Notes: a model not told the origin generated them from the letters alone. Counted from the first letter of the stretch, positions 1-9,609 are shown. The stretch is DNA of 64,000 bases from Calothrix anomala FACHB-343 (GCF_014696435.1 NZ_JACJQG010000026.1:1-64000); one strand, 5' to 3'. Numbers and translations: made by a program.

Positions 1-87
1 GTTATTACCCGAAACTTCAGAAACCTTTATCTACCTTGCTATGATCCGTATTATGGTGAGGCGGCTAGCATAAAATTTGACCCCTAA
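1..87 (+). CDS. 3' end of a gene entering from the left (partial)
   Basis: Frame 1 is open from the first base to a TAA at 85-87 and gives 28 residues ending GEAASIKFDP. No start is visible, so this may be the C-terminal end of a gene outside the window. It is in the same frame as the following DUF6745 gene, so it could also be an older 5' part of that gene cut by a stop. Too short to identify; chance openness is possible. Confidence 0.3.
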   Translation, partial: VITRNFRNLYLPCYDPYYGEAASIKFDP

Positions 88-156
88 AAACTTTTCAAAC
101 ACCCTCTAACTAAATTTACTACCGATGCAACCAGACAAATAATTGACAATACATAC

Positions 157-1125
157 TTGTCATCTATTTGGAAACAGTACTATTCATATTTCACTGTACC
201 AATTGATAGAGAAAAAGCTGCATCAGCTATCAAATCAACCTATGCAGTTCTTGGGCTTCAAGAACCAGAAGTGATTTTTTATCCAGACCCTTATATAATT
301 AGGAATAAACTGGATGAATTTAACGCTAACAAGCAACCTCTATGGGGAAAACCATTAGTATACGAAATATATAAATTTTGTGAAAATATCTGTAACAGAT
401 TAAGTTCTGGGTTGCAAGATTTTCTATACAATGAAATTGCTAATAAATTACCATTATTACAGGAATTCAATACAGACTTCGATCCAAAATGGGAATCAGA
501 TTATATTACTCCCAGCGAAATGCTAATAATGATTAGCAGGGGGCAAATATCGATGAGTAAATTTAATTATGTACTAGATGATAAAGAAAAAGAGGCTTGG
601 CAATGCCTAAATCAACTATTTGAAAATTGCGGCTGGATATTTCCCGGTGAAAAAGTCTGTGCATTGTGCGATCGCCCCCGTAAAATATCTCTAGATACGG
701 AGAACCGCTTACACGCAGAAGGCGAACCAGCCATTGAATTTGCTGATAGCGGGCATCCTGGATACTATTATCACGGAGTGAAACTACCAGAGAAATACGG
801 CAAACTTCACCCCCAGCAATGGGAAGCACAATGGCTTTTACAAGAAGACAATGCTGAACTTAGACGCATATTAATTCAAGGTATAGGCTACGATCGCATT
901 TGTGAGCAACTACAAGCACAAGTCATCGATTCTTGGCAAGAATACACCCTACTTCGCATTGATGCTGATGTTGATGTCGAGCCAATTCATCTTTTAAAAA
1001 TGACTTGCCCTAGTACGGCAAAAATTCATACATTAAGAGTACCGCCTTTGATCAACTCTGCCAGAGTTGCGATTCGTTGGGTAAATTGGGATATAGATCC
1101 AGAAGAATTTTCTGTGCAAACTTGA
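157..1125 (+). CDS. DUF6745 domain protein
   Basis: A 322-residue protein of unknown function. The C-terminal half matches my memory of the cyanobacterial DUF6745 family: a CALCDRP segment near residue 170, then GYYYHGVKLPEKYG, ELRRILIQGIGYDRI and a terminal NWDIDPEEFSVQT. Such domains often follow leucine-rich or STM repeats; none is present here. The start is uncertain: 157 is a TTG, and the frame stays open upstream to a TAA at 85-87, with residues (KFTTDATRQIIDNTY) that resemble the usual family N-terminus but no ATG. The gene may be 5'-truncated or may use a rare start. It lies 48 bases before an acetyltransferase gene on the same strand. Confidence 0.8.
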   Translation: MSSIWKQYYSYFTVPIDREKAASAIKSTYAVLGLQEPEVIFYPDPYIIRNKLDEFNANKQPLWGKPLVYEIYKFCENICNRLSSGLQDFLYNEIANKLPLLQEFNTDFDPKWESDYITPSEMLIMISRGQISMSKFNYVLDDKEKEAWQCLNQLFENCGWIFPGEKVCALCDRPRKISLDTENRLHAEGEPAIEFADSGHPGYYYHGVKLPEKYGKLHPQQWEAQWLLQEDNAELRRILIQGIGYDRICEQLQAQVIDSWQEYTLLRIDADVDVEPIHLLKMTCPSTAKIHTLRVPPLINSARVAIRWVNWDIDPEEFSVQT

Positions 1126-1173
1126 CTCTCTTTTTGCTCCCATTCAAAATTAAAAATTATTGAAAATTTTCCG

Positions 1174-1677
1174 ATGAGAGATTATTATCGAGACTTTTTG
1201 ATTCGTAACTGGGAGCAGAGCGATCGCACTAGCACTGCCGCAGTTATCAGTTATGTATTATCAGAATACGGTTTGGGCTGGGAACCAAACGGAGCCGATC
1301 GCGATGTGGTACAAGTTGAAGAATGCTACTTAGCCACAGGCGGCGAGTTTTGGGTAATTGAACACCAAGGGCAACTAGTAGGAACCGGGGCATACTATCC
1401 GGTAAATCGCGGTGAAAAAGCCGTAGAGATAAGGAAAATGTATTTATTACCCAGCATTAGAGGTATAGGATTAGGGAAATATTTGTTACAACAACTAGAA
1501 GAAGCGATCGCCGCCCGTGGCTTCCAGCAAATTTGGATAGAAACCGCCAGCGTTTTAGTAGAAGCAGTCAAACTCTACGAAAGCAACGGCTATCAACCAG
1601 CCACAGGAGTAGAAACCCCAAGGTGCGATCGCGTTTATGTTAAATACCTCAATCAATCGCCAAGGGTTGACGGTTGA
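1174..1677 (+). CDS. GNAT family N-acetyltransferase
   Basis: A 167-residue cytoplasmic acetyltransferase that would move an acetyl group from acetyl-CoA to an unknown amine. The acetyl-CoA pyrophosphate loop is seen as RGIGLGKYLL near residues 95-104, preceded by the beta-4 strand EIRKMYLLP; the C-terminal part (EAVKLYESNGYQP) is the usual GNAT helix-turn. One GNAT domain fills the protein. The last residues, SPRVDG and the stop, are encoded by the beginning of a TTGACGG heptamer array, so the natural C-terminus has probably been altered by repeat insertion. The substrate cannot be told from sequence. Confidence 0.85.
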   Translation: MRDYYRDFLIRNWEQSDRTSTAAVISYVLSEYGLGWEPNGADRDVVQVEECYLATGGEFWVIEHQGQLVGTGAYYPVNRGEKAVEIRKMYLLPSIRGIGLGKYLLQQLEEAIAARGFQQIWIETASVLVEAVKLYESNGYQPATGVETPRCDRVYVKYLNQSPRVDG

Positions 1678-1728
1678 CGGTTGACTGTTGACTCATACCC
1701 AATGCCCCATGCCCAATGCCCCATGCCC
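1666..1728 (+). repeat. Short tandem repeats (TTGACGG type and CCCATGC type)
   Basis: Three to four heptamers of the TTGAC(G/T)G type at about 1668-1692 are followed by alternating AATGCCC/CATGCCC units at 1699-1728. The first array codes for the end of the acetyltransferase and the second supplies the ATG of the ComF-like gene. The same unit types recur throughout the window. Confidence 0.85.
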
Positions 1729-2387
1729 TAATTAAAGAATTACTTAATCTTTTTCTCCAGCCCCATTGTCCTTTGTGTCAACGCAGTACTTCTCGCCATC
1801 TGTGTGAATACTGTGAAAGACAGCTGCAACAATGTCGCATTCAAGACCCGCAAAGGTTTTGGCAACAACCTATACCCGTGTTTAGCTGGGGGGTTTATGG
1901 TGGTGCTTTAAAAAGAGCGATCGCTGTGATGAAATATGAAAATCAACCACAAATTGCTAAACCTTTAGGTCAGTGGTTAGGTGAAACATGGTTATTAAAT
2001 TCGCCAATTCTTCATCAAAATTTAATAGTTGTACCTATACCACTTCACCCCAGTAAACAAAAAATCCGAGGATACAATCAAGCCGCACTCATCGGTCAAA
2101 GCTTTTCTCAAACAGCTGGGTTAAAATTCAAACTAAATGGTCTAGAAAGAGTTAGAGAAACTAAAGCGCAATTTGGTTTATCGGCATCTGAACGCGAAAA
2201 AAACTTGGCAGCAGCTTTTGCTGTTGGGCAAGAATTTCGCCGCAATCCTCCCACTGTACCAGTGTTGTTAGTAGATGATATTTACACTACGGGTGCTACC
2301 GTCGCAGCTGCGGTGCAAACACTCCGTGAGTGGCAAATTCCGATTGTAGGTTTGGTAGCCCTGGCTACCGCCATCAAAAATCAATAA
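1716..2387 (+). CDS. ComF family protein (phosphoribosyltransferase fold)
   Basis: A 223-residue protein. The N-terminal zinc-ribbon-like pair CPLC (about 18-21) and CEYC (about 30-33) is followed by a phosphoribosyltransferase domain with the PRPP loop VLLVDDIYTTGATV near 188-201. ComF proteins support DNA uptake in naturally competent bacteria, and cyanobacteria carry one broadly conserved copy; the enzymatic substrate is unknown. The only ATG compatible with the N-terminal helix lies inside a CCCATGC-type repeat array (MPHALIKEL), so the start and leader are repeat-derived. No competence genes adjoin it. Confidence 0.85.
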   Translation: MPHALIKELLNLFLQPHCPLCQRSTSRHLCEYCERQLQQCRIQDPQRFWQQPIPVFSWGVYGGALKRAIAVMKYENQPQIAKPLGQWLGETWLLNSPILHQNLIVVPIPLHPSKQKIRGYNQAALIGQSFSQTAGLKFKLNGLERVRETKAQFGLSASEREKNLAAAFAVGQEFRRNPPTVPVLLVDDIYTTGATVAAAVQTLREWQIPIVGLVALATAIKNQ

Positions 2388-2470
2388 CTCAACAACGCCA
2401 GGGAAAACTATTCTGCTAAATAACTCTAGAATTGACCATATTATCCTGTTTTTATGGAAATTTTACTTTG

Positions 2471-2932
2471 ATGATCGGTAAAGCTTTTGTAGCGGGTTTG
2501 CAACGGGTAATTATTCTTCCTGCCACCTTATTGGCAATGAGCATCAGTACAAATGCTGCCTTGGCTCAAAATAAGTTATACAGTCCAATTCCTTTAACTA
2601 CCAGCAGTTCTGAATTTTCAGATACGCTCTCAGATAAAGATATTCCCACAGGTCAGGGCGGATACGCTCGCGATTACGCCGTTAAGCTCAATAAAGGCGA
2701 TAATTTAGCCGTCGATTTGTCATCAGATAACTTTGACTGCATTATTACCCTACTTTCGCCCAATGGTGCAACCTTAGCCGAAAATGATGACGGCCCTGAT
2801 GGCAGCAGTAATTCCCTATTGTTTACCCGCATAGCAGAAACAGGAACTTATATAATTCGCGTCCGTTCTTTCGGAGAAACTGGCGTTGGTAACTTTAAAT
2901 TAAAAGTCACAAAGCTACAGCCGATTAAGTGA
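2471..2932 (+). CDS. Secreted protein with bacterial pre-peptidase C-terminal (PPC) domain
   Basis: A 153-residue exported protein. ATG 2471 was chosen over the upstream TTG at 2432 because it gives a clean signal peptide (MIGKAF, hydrophobic core, cleavage after NAALAQ). The mature part is one beta-sandwich PPC domain: YAVKLNKGDNLAVDLSS, DCIITLLSPNGATLAENDDG, SLLFTRIAETGTYIIRVRS. PPC domains usually sit on the C-terminus of secreted proteases and aid folding or surface binding; here the domain stands alone. No protease gene is adjacent. Confidence 0.8.
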   Translation: MIGKAFVAGLQRVIILPATLLAMSISTNAALAQNKLYSPIPLTTSSSEFSDTLSDKDIPTGQGGYARDYAVKLNKGDNLAVDLSSDNFDCIITLLSPNGATLAENDDGPDGSSNSLLFTRIAETGTYIIRVRSFGETGVGNFKLKVTKLQPIK

Positions 2933-2934
2933 TG

Positions 2935-2966
2935 TTGGGCATGGGGCATGGGGCATTGGGCATAGC
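2935..2966 (+). repeat. GGGCATG-type short tandem repeat
   Basis: Four units of the GGGCATG/GGGCATT type lie between the PPC gene and the convergent cobS gene. This is the reverse complement of the CCCATGC repeat seen elsewhere in the window. Confidence 0.7.
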
Positions 2967-3012
2967 TATTTCTCCTGTGCTTCGTCTGCCCCTCTGCTTG
3001 TTCTGATTTCTT

Positions 3013-3786
3013 TCAAAAAGGAGTGAGAATGCAAAGAAATAGGGCTTCAGTCCATTCTACGACTGCGCCATAGGTGTCCCCAGTGTGACCACCTAATTTG
3101 TGGTTAAACCAGGCACTAGTGGCAGTAGCGATCGCTATTCCCGCAACTACCATTACTAATGCCAAAAATCTCTGCTGGTTATATAGTAAAAAAAGTAATC
3201 CACTGATGCTAATCAGTAACAACAGTCCCGGTAGCAAATCTTTATAAGATTGAATGGCTTGTTTGTGAATTGCGCCTTTACCGGTTGGTTTAAGATAAGG
3301 ATAACAAGCGATCGCTAGCTGTTGTCCCCAGCGTCCCCAACCACAAGCAGCCATCAAAATTAACCAACGGTTTGTTTCTATCTCTGTTAAGGCTGTTGTT
3401 TTTAGCAATAATAGAGCGATCGCAGCCATTGCGCCAAATGCACCCGTAGCACTATCTGCCATCACCTCTAGCCTTCTTTCTGGGTCACCTACCGCCAAAC
3501 CGTCAGCAGTATCCATTGCTCCATCTAAATGCAGCCCTCCAGTAATGGCGATACCCATACTGACTACTAAGGCGCTACGAGTTAATATTGGTATACCCAA
3601 ATAACTCATCCCGATATCACATAATCCTAAAATTCCCCCAATCAACAGCCCAATTAGTGGAGCCATCCGGGCAACTTGTCCAAATACCAACCCGTTGACA
3701 ATTGGCAACGGAATCACAGTATAAAATATTACAGCAGCTACCAAATCAAGCAGCAGCTTTTTCCCAAAACGAAGCTGGTCAGTCAT
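3013..3786 (-). CDS. cobS: Adenosylcobinamide-GDP ribazoletransferase (cobalamin synthase)
   Basis: A 257-residue integral membrane enzyme that joins adenosylcobinamide-GDP to alpha-ribazole, the last assembly step of cobalamin. The family signature [11 protein letters not shown] lies near residues 81-91, followed by [15 protein letters not shown]; several hydrophobic segments follow. The N-terminus FFYTVIPLP-like segment ([10 protein letters not shown]) is typical. Length is normal. No cobalamin riboswitch was recognised in the short upstream region and no other cob gene adjoins it. Start at ATG 3786. Confidence 0.92.
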   Translation of the reverse strand: MTDQLRFGKKLLLDLVAAVIFYTVIPLPIVNGLVFGQVARMAPLIGLLIGGILGLCDIGMSYLGIPILTRSALVVSMGIAITGGLHLDGAMDTADGLAVGDPERRLEVMADSATGAFGAMAAIALLLLKTTALTEIETNRWLILMAACGWGRWGQQLAIACYPYLKPTGKGAIHKQAIQSYKDLLPGLLLLISISGLLFLLYNQQRFLALVMVVAGIAIATATSAWFNHKLGGHTGDTYGAVVEWTEALFLCILTPF

Positions 3787-4009
3787 AGAATTTACGGGAT
3801 GAGGGGCTAGGGGCTAGAGGCTACGGATTAGAAAGCAATTGTACAGACAAGGGTTCATCGCGTCTCTGACCAATAACCAATGACAAAATTTAGTTTGTTG
3901 GACGATCGCTCACGAAAGTTGATATTTTTTAAATGTAGGGAGTAAACAGACAGTTGACCTCAAAGTATTGCGCTGTTGCACCTCACTTACGCTCATACCC
4001 CATTTCCTT

Positions 4010-4462
4010 ATGAGTCACCATCTACCCGACACCAAGATACCAGCTCCGTGCATTATTAACACGGGCATTATTGTGAATAAGCTCGACATCCGGCGATTGT
4101 TGGCTGACTTAGGTCGAGTCCACTACATCTACACCCAAGACGGACAATTACAAAGTGAGGGTGATGGGGATGTGATGGAAGTGTTTGCCAACCCGCAAAG
4201 GTCTACTTTAGTTGCTAACCATGCACTTTACCTGAATGTTCATAGTTTTGACTATTTGGAACTCAAACAGTCAGAGCAACAGGAACCCTACTTTGATTTA
4301 ATCCAAGAAGGCATGTGTTTGCGGCTGATTCCCCTCTCAACGCCTTTACAAGAGCGCAGAGAGCGCAATTTGAATGTTAGCGCCATCGAAGCCATGATGG
4401 AGCAAGTACTCGCCGCCAGATGGGATGCGGAAATTGATGACGATACGACCGATTCATTTTAA
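4010..4462 (+). CDS. Conserved cyanobacterial hypothetical protein
   Basis: A 150-residue soluble protein without a recognised domain. ATG 4010 (MSHHLPDTKIPAP) is preferred to the TTG at 3968. A compact region (residues 20-120) reads DIRRLLADLGRVHYIYTQDG and YLNVHSFDYLELKQ, followed by an acidic C-terminus ending DDDTTDSF. It lies about 200 bases upstream of tgt on the same strand, separated by repeats. Coding is supported by codon use and by the typical clean stop before repeat DNA. I cannot assign a function. Confidence 0.75.
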   Translation: MSHHLPDTKIPAPCIINTGIIVNKLDIRRLLADLGRVHYIYTQDGQLQSEGDGDVMEVFANPQRSTLVANHALYLNVHSFDYLELKQSEQQEPYFDLIQEGMCLRLIPLSTPLQERRERNLNVSAIEAMMEQVLAARWDAEIDDDTTDSF

Positions 4463-4484
4463 ATTATTTAGCTTGAAAATACTG

Positions 4485-4513
4485 TTGACTGTTGACGGTT
4501 GACAGTTGACTGG
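4485..4513 (+). repeat. TTGACTG heptamer array
   Basis: Three to four heptamers of the TTGACTG/TTGACGG/TTGACAG type follow the upstream gene. Confidence 0.75.
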
Positions 4514-4567
4514 AAAGAGAAATTTTCAAGACTGTCTAGTTTACCAATCTTTCTAGATGAATTTTTC

Positions 4568-4634
4568 TTTATGCCTTTGTGCCTTTGTGGTGGAAAATAA
4601 TCTTTTACCACAAAGACCCAAGGGCATACAATCT
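4568..4634 (+). repeat. Inverted repeat element upstream of tgt
   Basis: A hairpin-forming element: TTTGTGGTGGAAAA pairs with TTTTACCACAAA around a TAATC loop, and outer arms rich in GCCTTTGTG pair partly with AAGGGCATAC. Such AC-CACAAAG repeats are widespread between cyanobacterial genes. Confidence 0.6.
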
Positions 4635-4643
4635 TTAAATTAA

Positions 4644-5768
<1,125 letters not shown>

Positions 5769-5776
5769 GTAGAAAC

Positions 5777-5898
5777 AAGGAGGATAAGGGGGACAAGGGG
5801 GACAAGGGGGACAAGGAAGACAAGGAGGAAACAAATGACTAATGACTAATGACTAATGACTATTGACCATTGACCATTGACAACTGACCAATGACCAA
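5777..5898 (+). repeat. Compound tandem-repeat tract between tgt and psbK
   Basis: Units of GGGGGACAA/GGAAGACAA (about 5780-5833) are followed by AATGACT heptamers (about 5836-5860) and TTGACCA heptamers (about 5860-5895). Three distinct unit families are juxtaposed. Confidence 0.8.
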
Positions 5899-5958
5899 AG
5901 CATGTTAAGATACCTATCAATTATGAAAGCTGTGTTGGATAGGTGGATTTAAACGAAT

Positions 5959-6096
5959 ATGGAAGCAGCACTGTTGTTAGCAAAATTGCCGGAAGCATAC
6001 CAAATTTTTGATCCTTTGGTAGATGTTCTCCCAGTTATTCCCGTTTTCTTCTTGTTACTTGCTTTCGTTTGGCAAGCAGCAGTTGGATTTAGGTAA
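5959..6096 (+). CDS. psbK: Photosystem II reaction centre protein K
   Basis: A 45-residue precursor, MEAALLLA followed by the near-invariant mature PsbK starting [17 protein letters not shown] and ending [13 protein letters not shown]. PsbK is a single-span thylakoid membrane subunit near CP43 in photosystem II. The ATG at 5959 gives the expected short leader. It is monocistronic by layout, with repeats upstream and a strong hairpin terminator 22 bases after the stop. Confidence 0.97.
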
Positions 6097-6118
6097 GTTA
6101 ATTAAGTTTTCATCTCTG

Positions 6119-6147
6119 GGACAGGTTGAAAATACCTGTCCTATTTT
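6119..6147 (+). terminator. Rho-independent-type terminator of psbK
   Basis: GGACAGGT (6119-6126) pairs perfectly with ACCTGTCC (6134-6141) around a 7-base loop, followed by TATTTTTT. Confidence 0.85.
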
Positions 6148-6279
6148 TTGGTGAGATTAATTTTGCAAAACTTGATATTTCTTAATAATATGTAATCTTT
6201 TAATATAGACTTAAGTTAGTATATCAAGCCTGGTTAAAAAAATATCCAAGCCACGCTGCAAGATTCTCAGGTATTAGTT

Positions 6280-6576
6280 ATGGGTAATATCAAATTTGTT
6301 AAAGAAGATAAAGAAGTAATAGCGGCGGATGGTGCTAATCTCCGGCTGAAAGCCATGCAAAATGGCATTGATATCTATACATTGTTCGGCAAAATGACAA
6401 ATTGCGGCGGCTATGGACAATGTGGTACTTGCATAGTCGAAATTACAGAAGGATTGGAGAATCTTTCCCCCCGTACAGATGTAGAAAACCGCAAATTAAA
6501 GAAAAAACCTGCAAATTACCGCCTAGCCTGTCAAACTCTCGTTAACGGGCCTGTCAGCGTCGTGACTAAGCCTTAG
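6280..6576 (+). CDS. 2Fe-2S ferredoxin
   Basis: A 98-residue one-electron carrier. Cluster ligands are Cys42, Cys48, Cys51 and Cys84, so the spacing is CX5CX2C...C. This is the adrenodoxin/Isc-type spacing; plant-type photosynthetic ferredoxin (PetF) has CX4CX2C. The conserved RLACQT segment carries the last Cys. It is therefore probably not the main photosynthetic ferredoxin. It lies upstream of psbM on the same strand (121 bases). Its partner proteins are unknown. Confidence 0.9.
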   Translation: MGNIKFVKEDKEVIAADGANLRLKAMQNGIDIYTLFGKMTNCGGYGQCGTCIVEITEGLENLSPRTDVENRKLKKKPANYRLACQTLVNGPVSVVTKP

Positions 6577-6697
6577 CCGGGGAAATCCATTTCCTATTTG
6601 TAAGCATTTGCCGCATCAGAAAATTTGGGCAAACTCTGTCATCGATGATGCTATTCTAATGTTGTTGACCGGAAAATCTAGGAGAGGCTTTCTTGCC

Positions 6698-6814
6698 ATG
6701 CAAGTTAATGACCTGGGGTTTGTAGCGAGCATTCTGTTCGTACTAGTTCCCTCTGTATTTTTGATAGTTCTTTACATTCAGACTGCTAGCCGCGAAGGTA
6801 AAAAAGATAGCTAA
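6698..6814 (+). CDS. psbM: Photosystem II reaction centre protein M
   Basis: A 38-residue single-span protein, [20 protein letters not shown] at the N-terminus and [10 protein letters not shown] at the C-terminus, matching PsbM, which sits at the monomer-monomer interface of the photosystem II dimer. The frame is open further upstream, but ATG 6698 gives the standard length. A bidirectional terminator follows 19 bases after the stop. Confidence 0.96.
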   Translation: MQVNDLGFVASILFVLVPSVFLIVLYIQTASREGKKDS

Positions 6815-6833
6815 AACCTTTTTTAAAATAAAG

Positions 6834-6864
6834 AACCCCTACACCAATGGTGCAGGGGTTTTTG
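6834..6864. terminator. Bidirectional terminator between psbM and the universal stress gene
   Basis: AACCCCTACACC (6834-6845) pairs with GGTGCAGGGGTT (6849-6860) with one mismatch and an AAT loop. T-rich runs lie on both sides (TTTTTGTTT on the plus strand, TTCTTTATTTT on the minus strand), so it can end both convergent genes. Confidence 0.85.
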
Positions 6865-6892
6865 TTTATCAACCGCTAAATCTATTTAGCTG

Positions 6893-7747
6893 TTAACTAG
6901 TGGTTCGTGCCAACAGTACAGGACAAGTAGCATTGACGCGAACATAGTCAGATAAAGAAGAGCCAATGAGCCTATCTATATCGACAAAACTCTTAGCTAC
7001 CGATGGACGACGATCGGGAGATCCCAGTAATAATAAATCTACGCTCAACTCTTCTGCTAAACGACAGATTTCTTCACCTGGTTTACCCGAACTGCTGAAA
7101 CAGCGTGCTTTTACCCCTTGTCTGGTAGCTTCTGCAACAGCTGCGGCTAAAACGGGATTTTTATCTGGGGTAACTTCGTTAAGTTCAGAAGATTTACCAC
7201 GTAAATCTGTATTCACATTTGCTAAGATTAGCTGACCGCCTTCGATACCACGCAATAGGAACAAAGCTAAACTCAAGCAGTGTTTTGCTGACTCAGAGTT
7301 ATCCATTGCCACCATCACGCGGTTAATTCGTTTCACATAAATGTCATCTTTGACCAGCAACATAGGACGAGATGACAGTTGGAATACGTACTGGCTAACG
7401 GAATTAGATAAAATAGATTGTAGGCGTTTGAGTCCGCGTGAACCCATAATAATCAAGTCAGCATCAATTTCATCAGCTACCTGACAAACCACATCTTTGG
7501 GATCGCCTTGGCGCAAGATAGAAGAAACCTGGCTTGGATCTAAGTTCAAAGTTTGAATCGCATTCGCTAGAATTTTGCCACCTTCCTCCCACTTTTCGGT
7601 CATAGCGTTAGCAGTAGATTGAGAAGGAACTACATGCAATACTGTGACTTTTGCGCTTTTGATTGATGGCACTTCTTTCAACGCCTTGAGCATCTCTTCC
7701 GCATGTCCCAATCCAGACACAGCCAGCAAAATTTTATCTATCATCAT
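6893..7747 (-). CDS. Tandem-domain universal stress protein
   Basis: A 284-residue protein of two UspA-type domains in series (about 2-133 and 140-282). Each domain has the Rossmann-like start (KILLAVSG; RVMVAMDNS) and an ATP-binding type glycine loop: domain 1 shows GSRGLKRLQSILSNSVSQYV, domain 2 shows GSPDRRPS then IGSSLSDYV. Double UspA proteins are common in cyanobacteria and usually act as dimer-like stress or nucleotide sensors; the stimulus is not evident. Two adjacent ATGs (7747 and 7744) are possible starts. It is convergent with psbM and followed upstream by a 1-kb gene-free stretch. Confidence 0.9.
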   Translation of the reverse strand: MMIDKILLAVSGLGHAEEMLKALKEVPSIKSAKVTVLHVVPSQSTANAMTEKWEEGGKILANAIQTLNLDPSQVSSILRQGDPKDVVCQVADEIDADLIIMGSRGLKRLQSILSNSVSQYVFQLSSRPMLLVKDDIYVKRINRVMVAMDNSESAKHCLSLALFLLRGIEGGQLILANVNTDLRGKSSELNEVTPDKNPVLAAAVAEATRQGVKARCFSSSGKPGEEICRLAEELSVDLLLLGSPDRRPSVAKSFVDIDRLIGSSLSDYVRVNATCPVLLARTTS

Positions 7748-8438
7748 ACGTCTTGTTGTTAAGATTGCTTTGGTTTCTGCTCTTAGTGATTTGACTCAAC
7801 TTGGCTTGGTTACAAGCTTGCTGAACTACCTAGTAAGTTTTTTGTACTCATTCCATCACAACCAAACGATCCACAGTATGATTTTTCGGGAACGAGAAGA
7901 TGAACTTTACAGTTGGGATTGTGAAGGTGATTTGCACTTCACTGAAGTAAGTACTTAACTAGGCTCTAATGATTAAGCTTACTTTCAATTTAGCCTGAAC
8001 AATTTACTAAAATATGATGGTATTTATTATTTTTAATCTATGTTTACTTTTGTTCATTAAAACAGAGTTAAGTATTGCAACGATGCTCTAAAAAAAGTAA
8101 ATGAATTATATGTGAATCTAATATTTATGTATAAGCCGCAAATTAGCAGGATGCTTGCAATATTGGGGGTTAGAGATTTCTTATATTTAGATATTAAATA
8201 AGATTTGTATAGCATCTTTTATGCTATGTTCAGCATTTTGCAATAATTTTTGAGAATCATTAAGCTATTTTTTTAGAAATTTTTTGGGTTTAGTGTCAAA
8301 AAAATTTGCCAGATAAATCCCTAATTTTTTGTAAATACTGTATTTGTGCACTTGACTATTAATTGTCATCTGATAAATCACAACTGCAAATTATTTTCAT
8401 TTTATTTTCATTTTCTTGTCGGCTCAAATATGCATAAT

Positions 8439-8486
8439 TACGCTTAAATAGCGATCGCGCTGGCAAGCGATCGCTATTTAAGCGTA
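8439..8486. repeat. Perfect 20-bp inverted repeat with a HIP1 octamer in each arm
   Basis: The arm TACGCTTAAATAGCGATCGC (8439-8458) is repeated exactly as its reverse complement at 8467-8486, with an 8-base loop GCTGGCAA. It would form a 20-bp cruciform or RNA hairpin. No T-run follows, so it is not a typical terminator. Confidence 0.9.
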
Positions 8487-8629
8487 TATACTGAAGAATT
8501 TTTCATTAATTAGCGTAAATTGTAACTAATATCCTCAAAGATAGAGTTCAAAACGAAATTCACAATCGAATTCCGGTATCAATCCCCGGTTTACCCTTTT
8601 AAAACCCATCCCCCCCTGTACGGGCGCGG

Positions 8630-8692
8630 TCTCCGCGCCCTTGTAATATAAATAATCTCCGCGCCCTTGTAATATAAATAATCTCCGCACCC
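8630..8692. repeat. 26-bp tandem repeat, about 2.5 copies
   Basis: A 26-bp unit starting TCTCCGCGCCCTTG and ending ATATAAATAA occurs at 8630-8655 and 8656-8681, with a diverged partial third copy. Confidence 0.85.
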
Positions 8693-8797
8693 AACCCCGT
8701 TAAATCATCGATTAAATGCAATTTAATTCCGAAAAGCGATCGCATTCACTCATCTAAGGCAATACTATGAGGATGTTTACTGAGCGAGTATTTTGAT

Positions 8798-9556
8798 ATG
8801 CGTCAATTGTTTCGGTATATGCGTACTTGGGTATTCATCAGCTTACTGTGTTTAGTTGTCAGCTGGTCACTTCCCGCACAAGCTGCTACTTCCTTCAGTC
8901 CCAAACTAGAACAGCAAGTATTACAAATCCTCCGCGAACACCCGGAGGTAATTATCGAATCTGTTCAAATATACCAGCAGCAACAGCAACAGCAACTAAA
9001 ACAAGTACGCCAAGCATTTTTACAAGATTTAAAACTCAATCCTCAAACAGTAATTGGCGAATCTCCCACTACAGGCGCGAATCAGTCAAAGATTTTGCTA
9101 GTAGAATTTTCCGATTTTCAATGTCCCTACTGTAGTGAAGCCCATAAAACCTTAAAGCAGTTGTTAGCCAAGCATCAAAATGAAATTACACTAGTTTACA
9201 AACATTTACCTTTAATTTCTATTCACGATCAAGCACTACCCGCAGCGAAAGCAGCTTGGGCTGCTAGTCAACAAGGTAAATTTTGGGAATATCACGATGC
9301 TTTGTTTGCCAATCAAAAACAACTGGGCGAAGCATTATATATAGATACCGCCAAATCATTGCAGCTGGATCTGGAGAAATTTAAAAACGATGCTTTTGGT
9401 GCCAATAATCTGGCGGAAAAAGCCATAGCTAAAGATATTCTATTAGCGGATAATTTAGGCATTGATGGTACACCATTTTTTGTGATAAATAGCCAAAAGT
9501 TCTCTGGTGTAGTGCAGTTGTCAAATATCGAGAAAATATTAGCTGATGCTCAGTAA
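8798..9556 (+). CDS. DsbA-family thiol oxidoreductase, exported
   Basis: A 252-residue periplasmic or lumenal thioredoxin-fold protein. A signal peptide (cleavage after QAA near residue 30) precedes a glutamine-rich linker (YQQQQQQQ, 59-66) and a DsbA/DsbG-like domain. The active site is FQCPYCSEAH (Cys109 and Cys112), and the cis-proline segment is GTPFFVIN near residue 225. Proteins of this kind oxidise or isomerise disulfides in exported proteins. A second in-frame ATG at 8819 is possible but leaves a weaker n-region. A strong terminator follows. No DsbB/VKOR partner is adjacent. Confidence 0.9.
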   Translation: MRQLFRYMRTWVFISLLCLVVSWSLPAQAATSFSPKLEQQVLQILREHPEVIIESVQIYQQQQQQQLKQVRQAFLQDLKLNPQTVIGESPTTGANQSKILLVEFSDFQCPYCSEAHKTLKQLLAKHQNEITLVYKHLPLISIHDQALPAAKAAWAASQQGKFWEYHDALFANQKQLGEALYIDTAKSLQLDLEKFKNDAFGANNLAEKAIAKDILLADNLGIDGTPFFVINSQKFSGVVQLSNIEKILADAQ

Positions 9557-9609
9557 ATGCAGACATTTAGCTAAAAATTTCTGAAAACAAAGGTACATAG
9601 AATATTTGA

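Larger units (their letters stand above)
7748..8797. other. Gene-free stretch of about 1 kb
   Basis: No coding frame with convincing codon use is seen. The stretch is AT-rich and holds the promoter region of the stress gene, a perfect HIP1-bearing inverted repeat (8439-8486), a 26-bp tandem repeat (8630-8692) and the promoter region of the DsbA-like gene. Confidence 0.6.

Noticed and set aside
563-829. Minus-strand open frame inside the DUF6745 gene
   Set aside because: It is fully contained in a well-supported gene, and its translation has no family features.
3787-3967. Cobalamin riboswitch upstream of cobS
   Set aside because: No B12-box-like sequence or multi-stem structure is visible; the interval holds GGGGCTAG-type repeats.
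7644-7958. 104-codon plus-strand open frame across the stress gene start
   Set aside because: Half of it is antisense to the universal stress gene and the rest is AT-rich DNA without protein-like composition.
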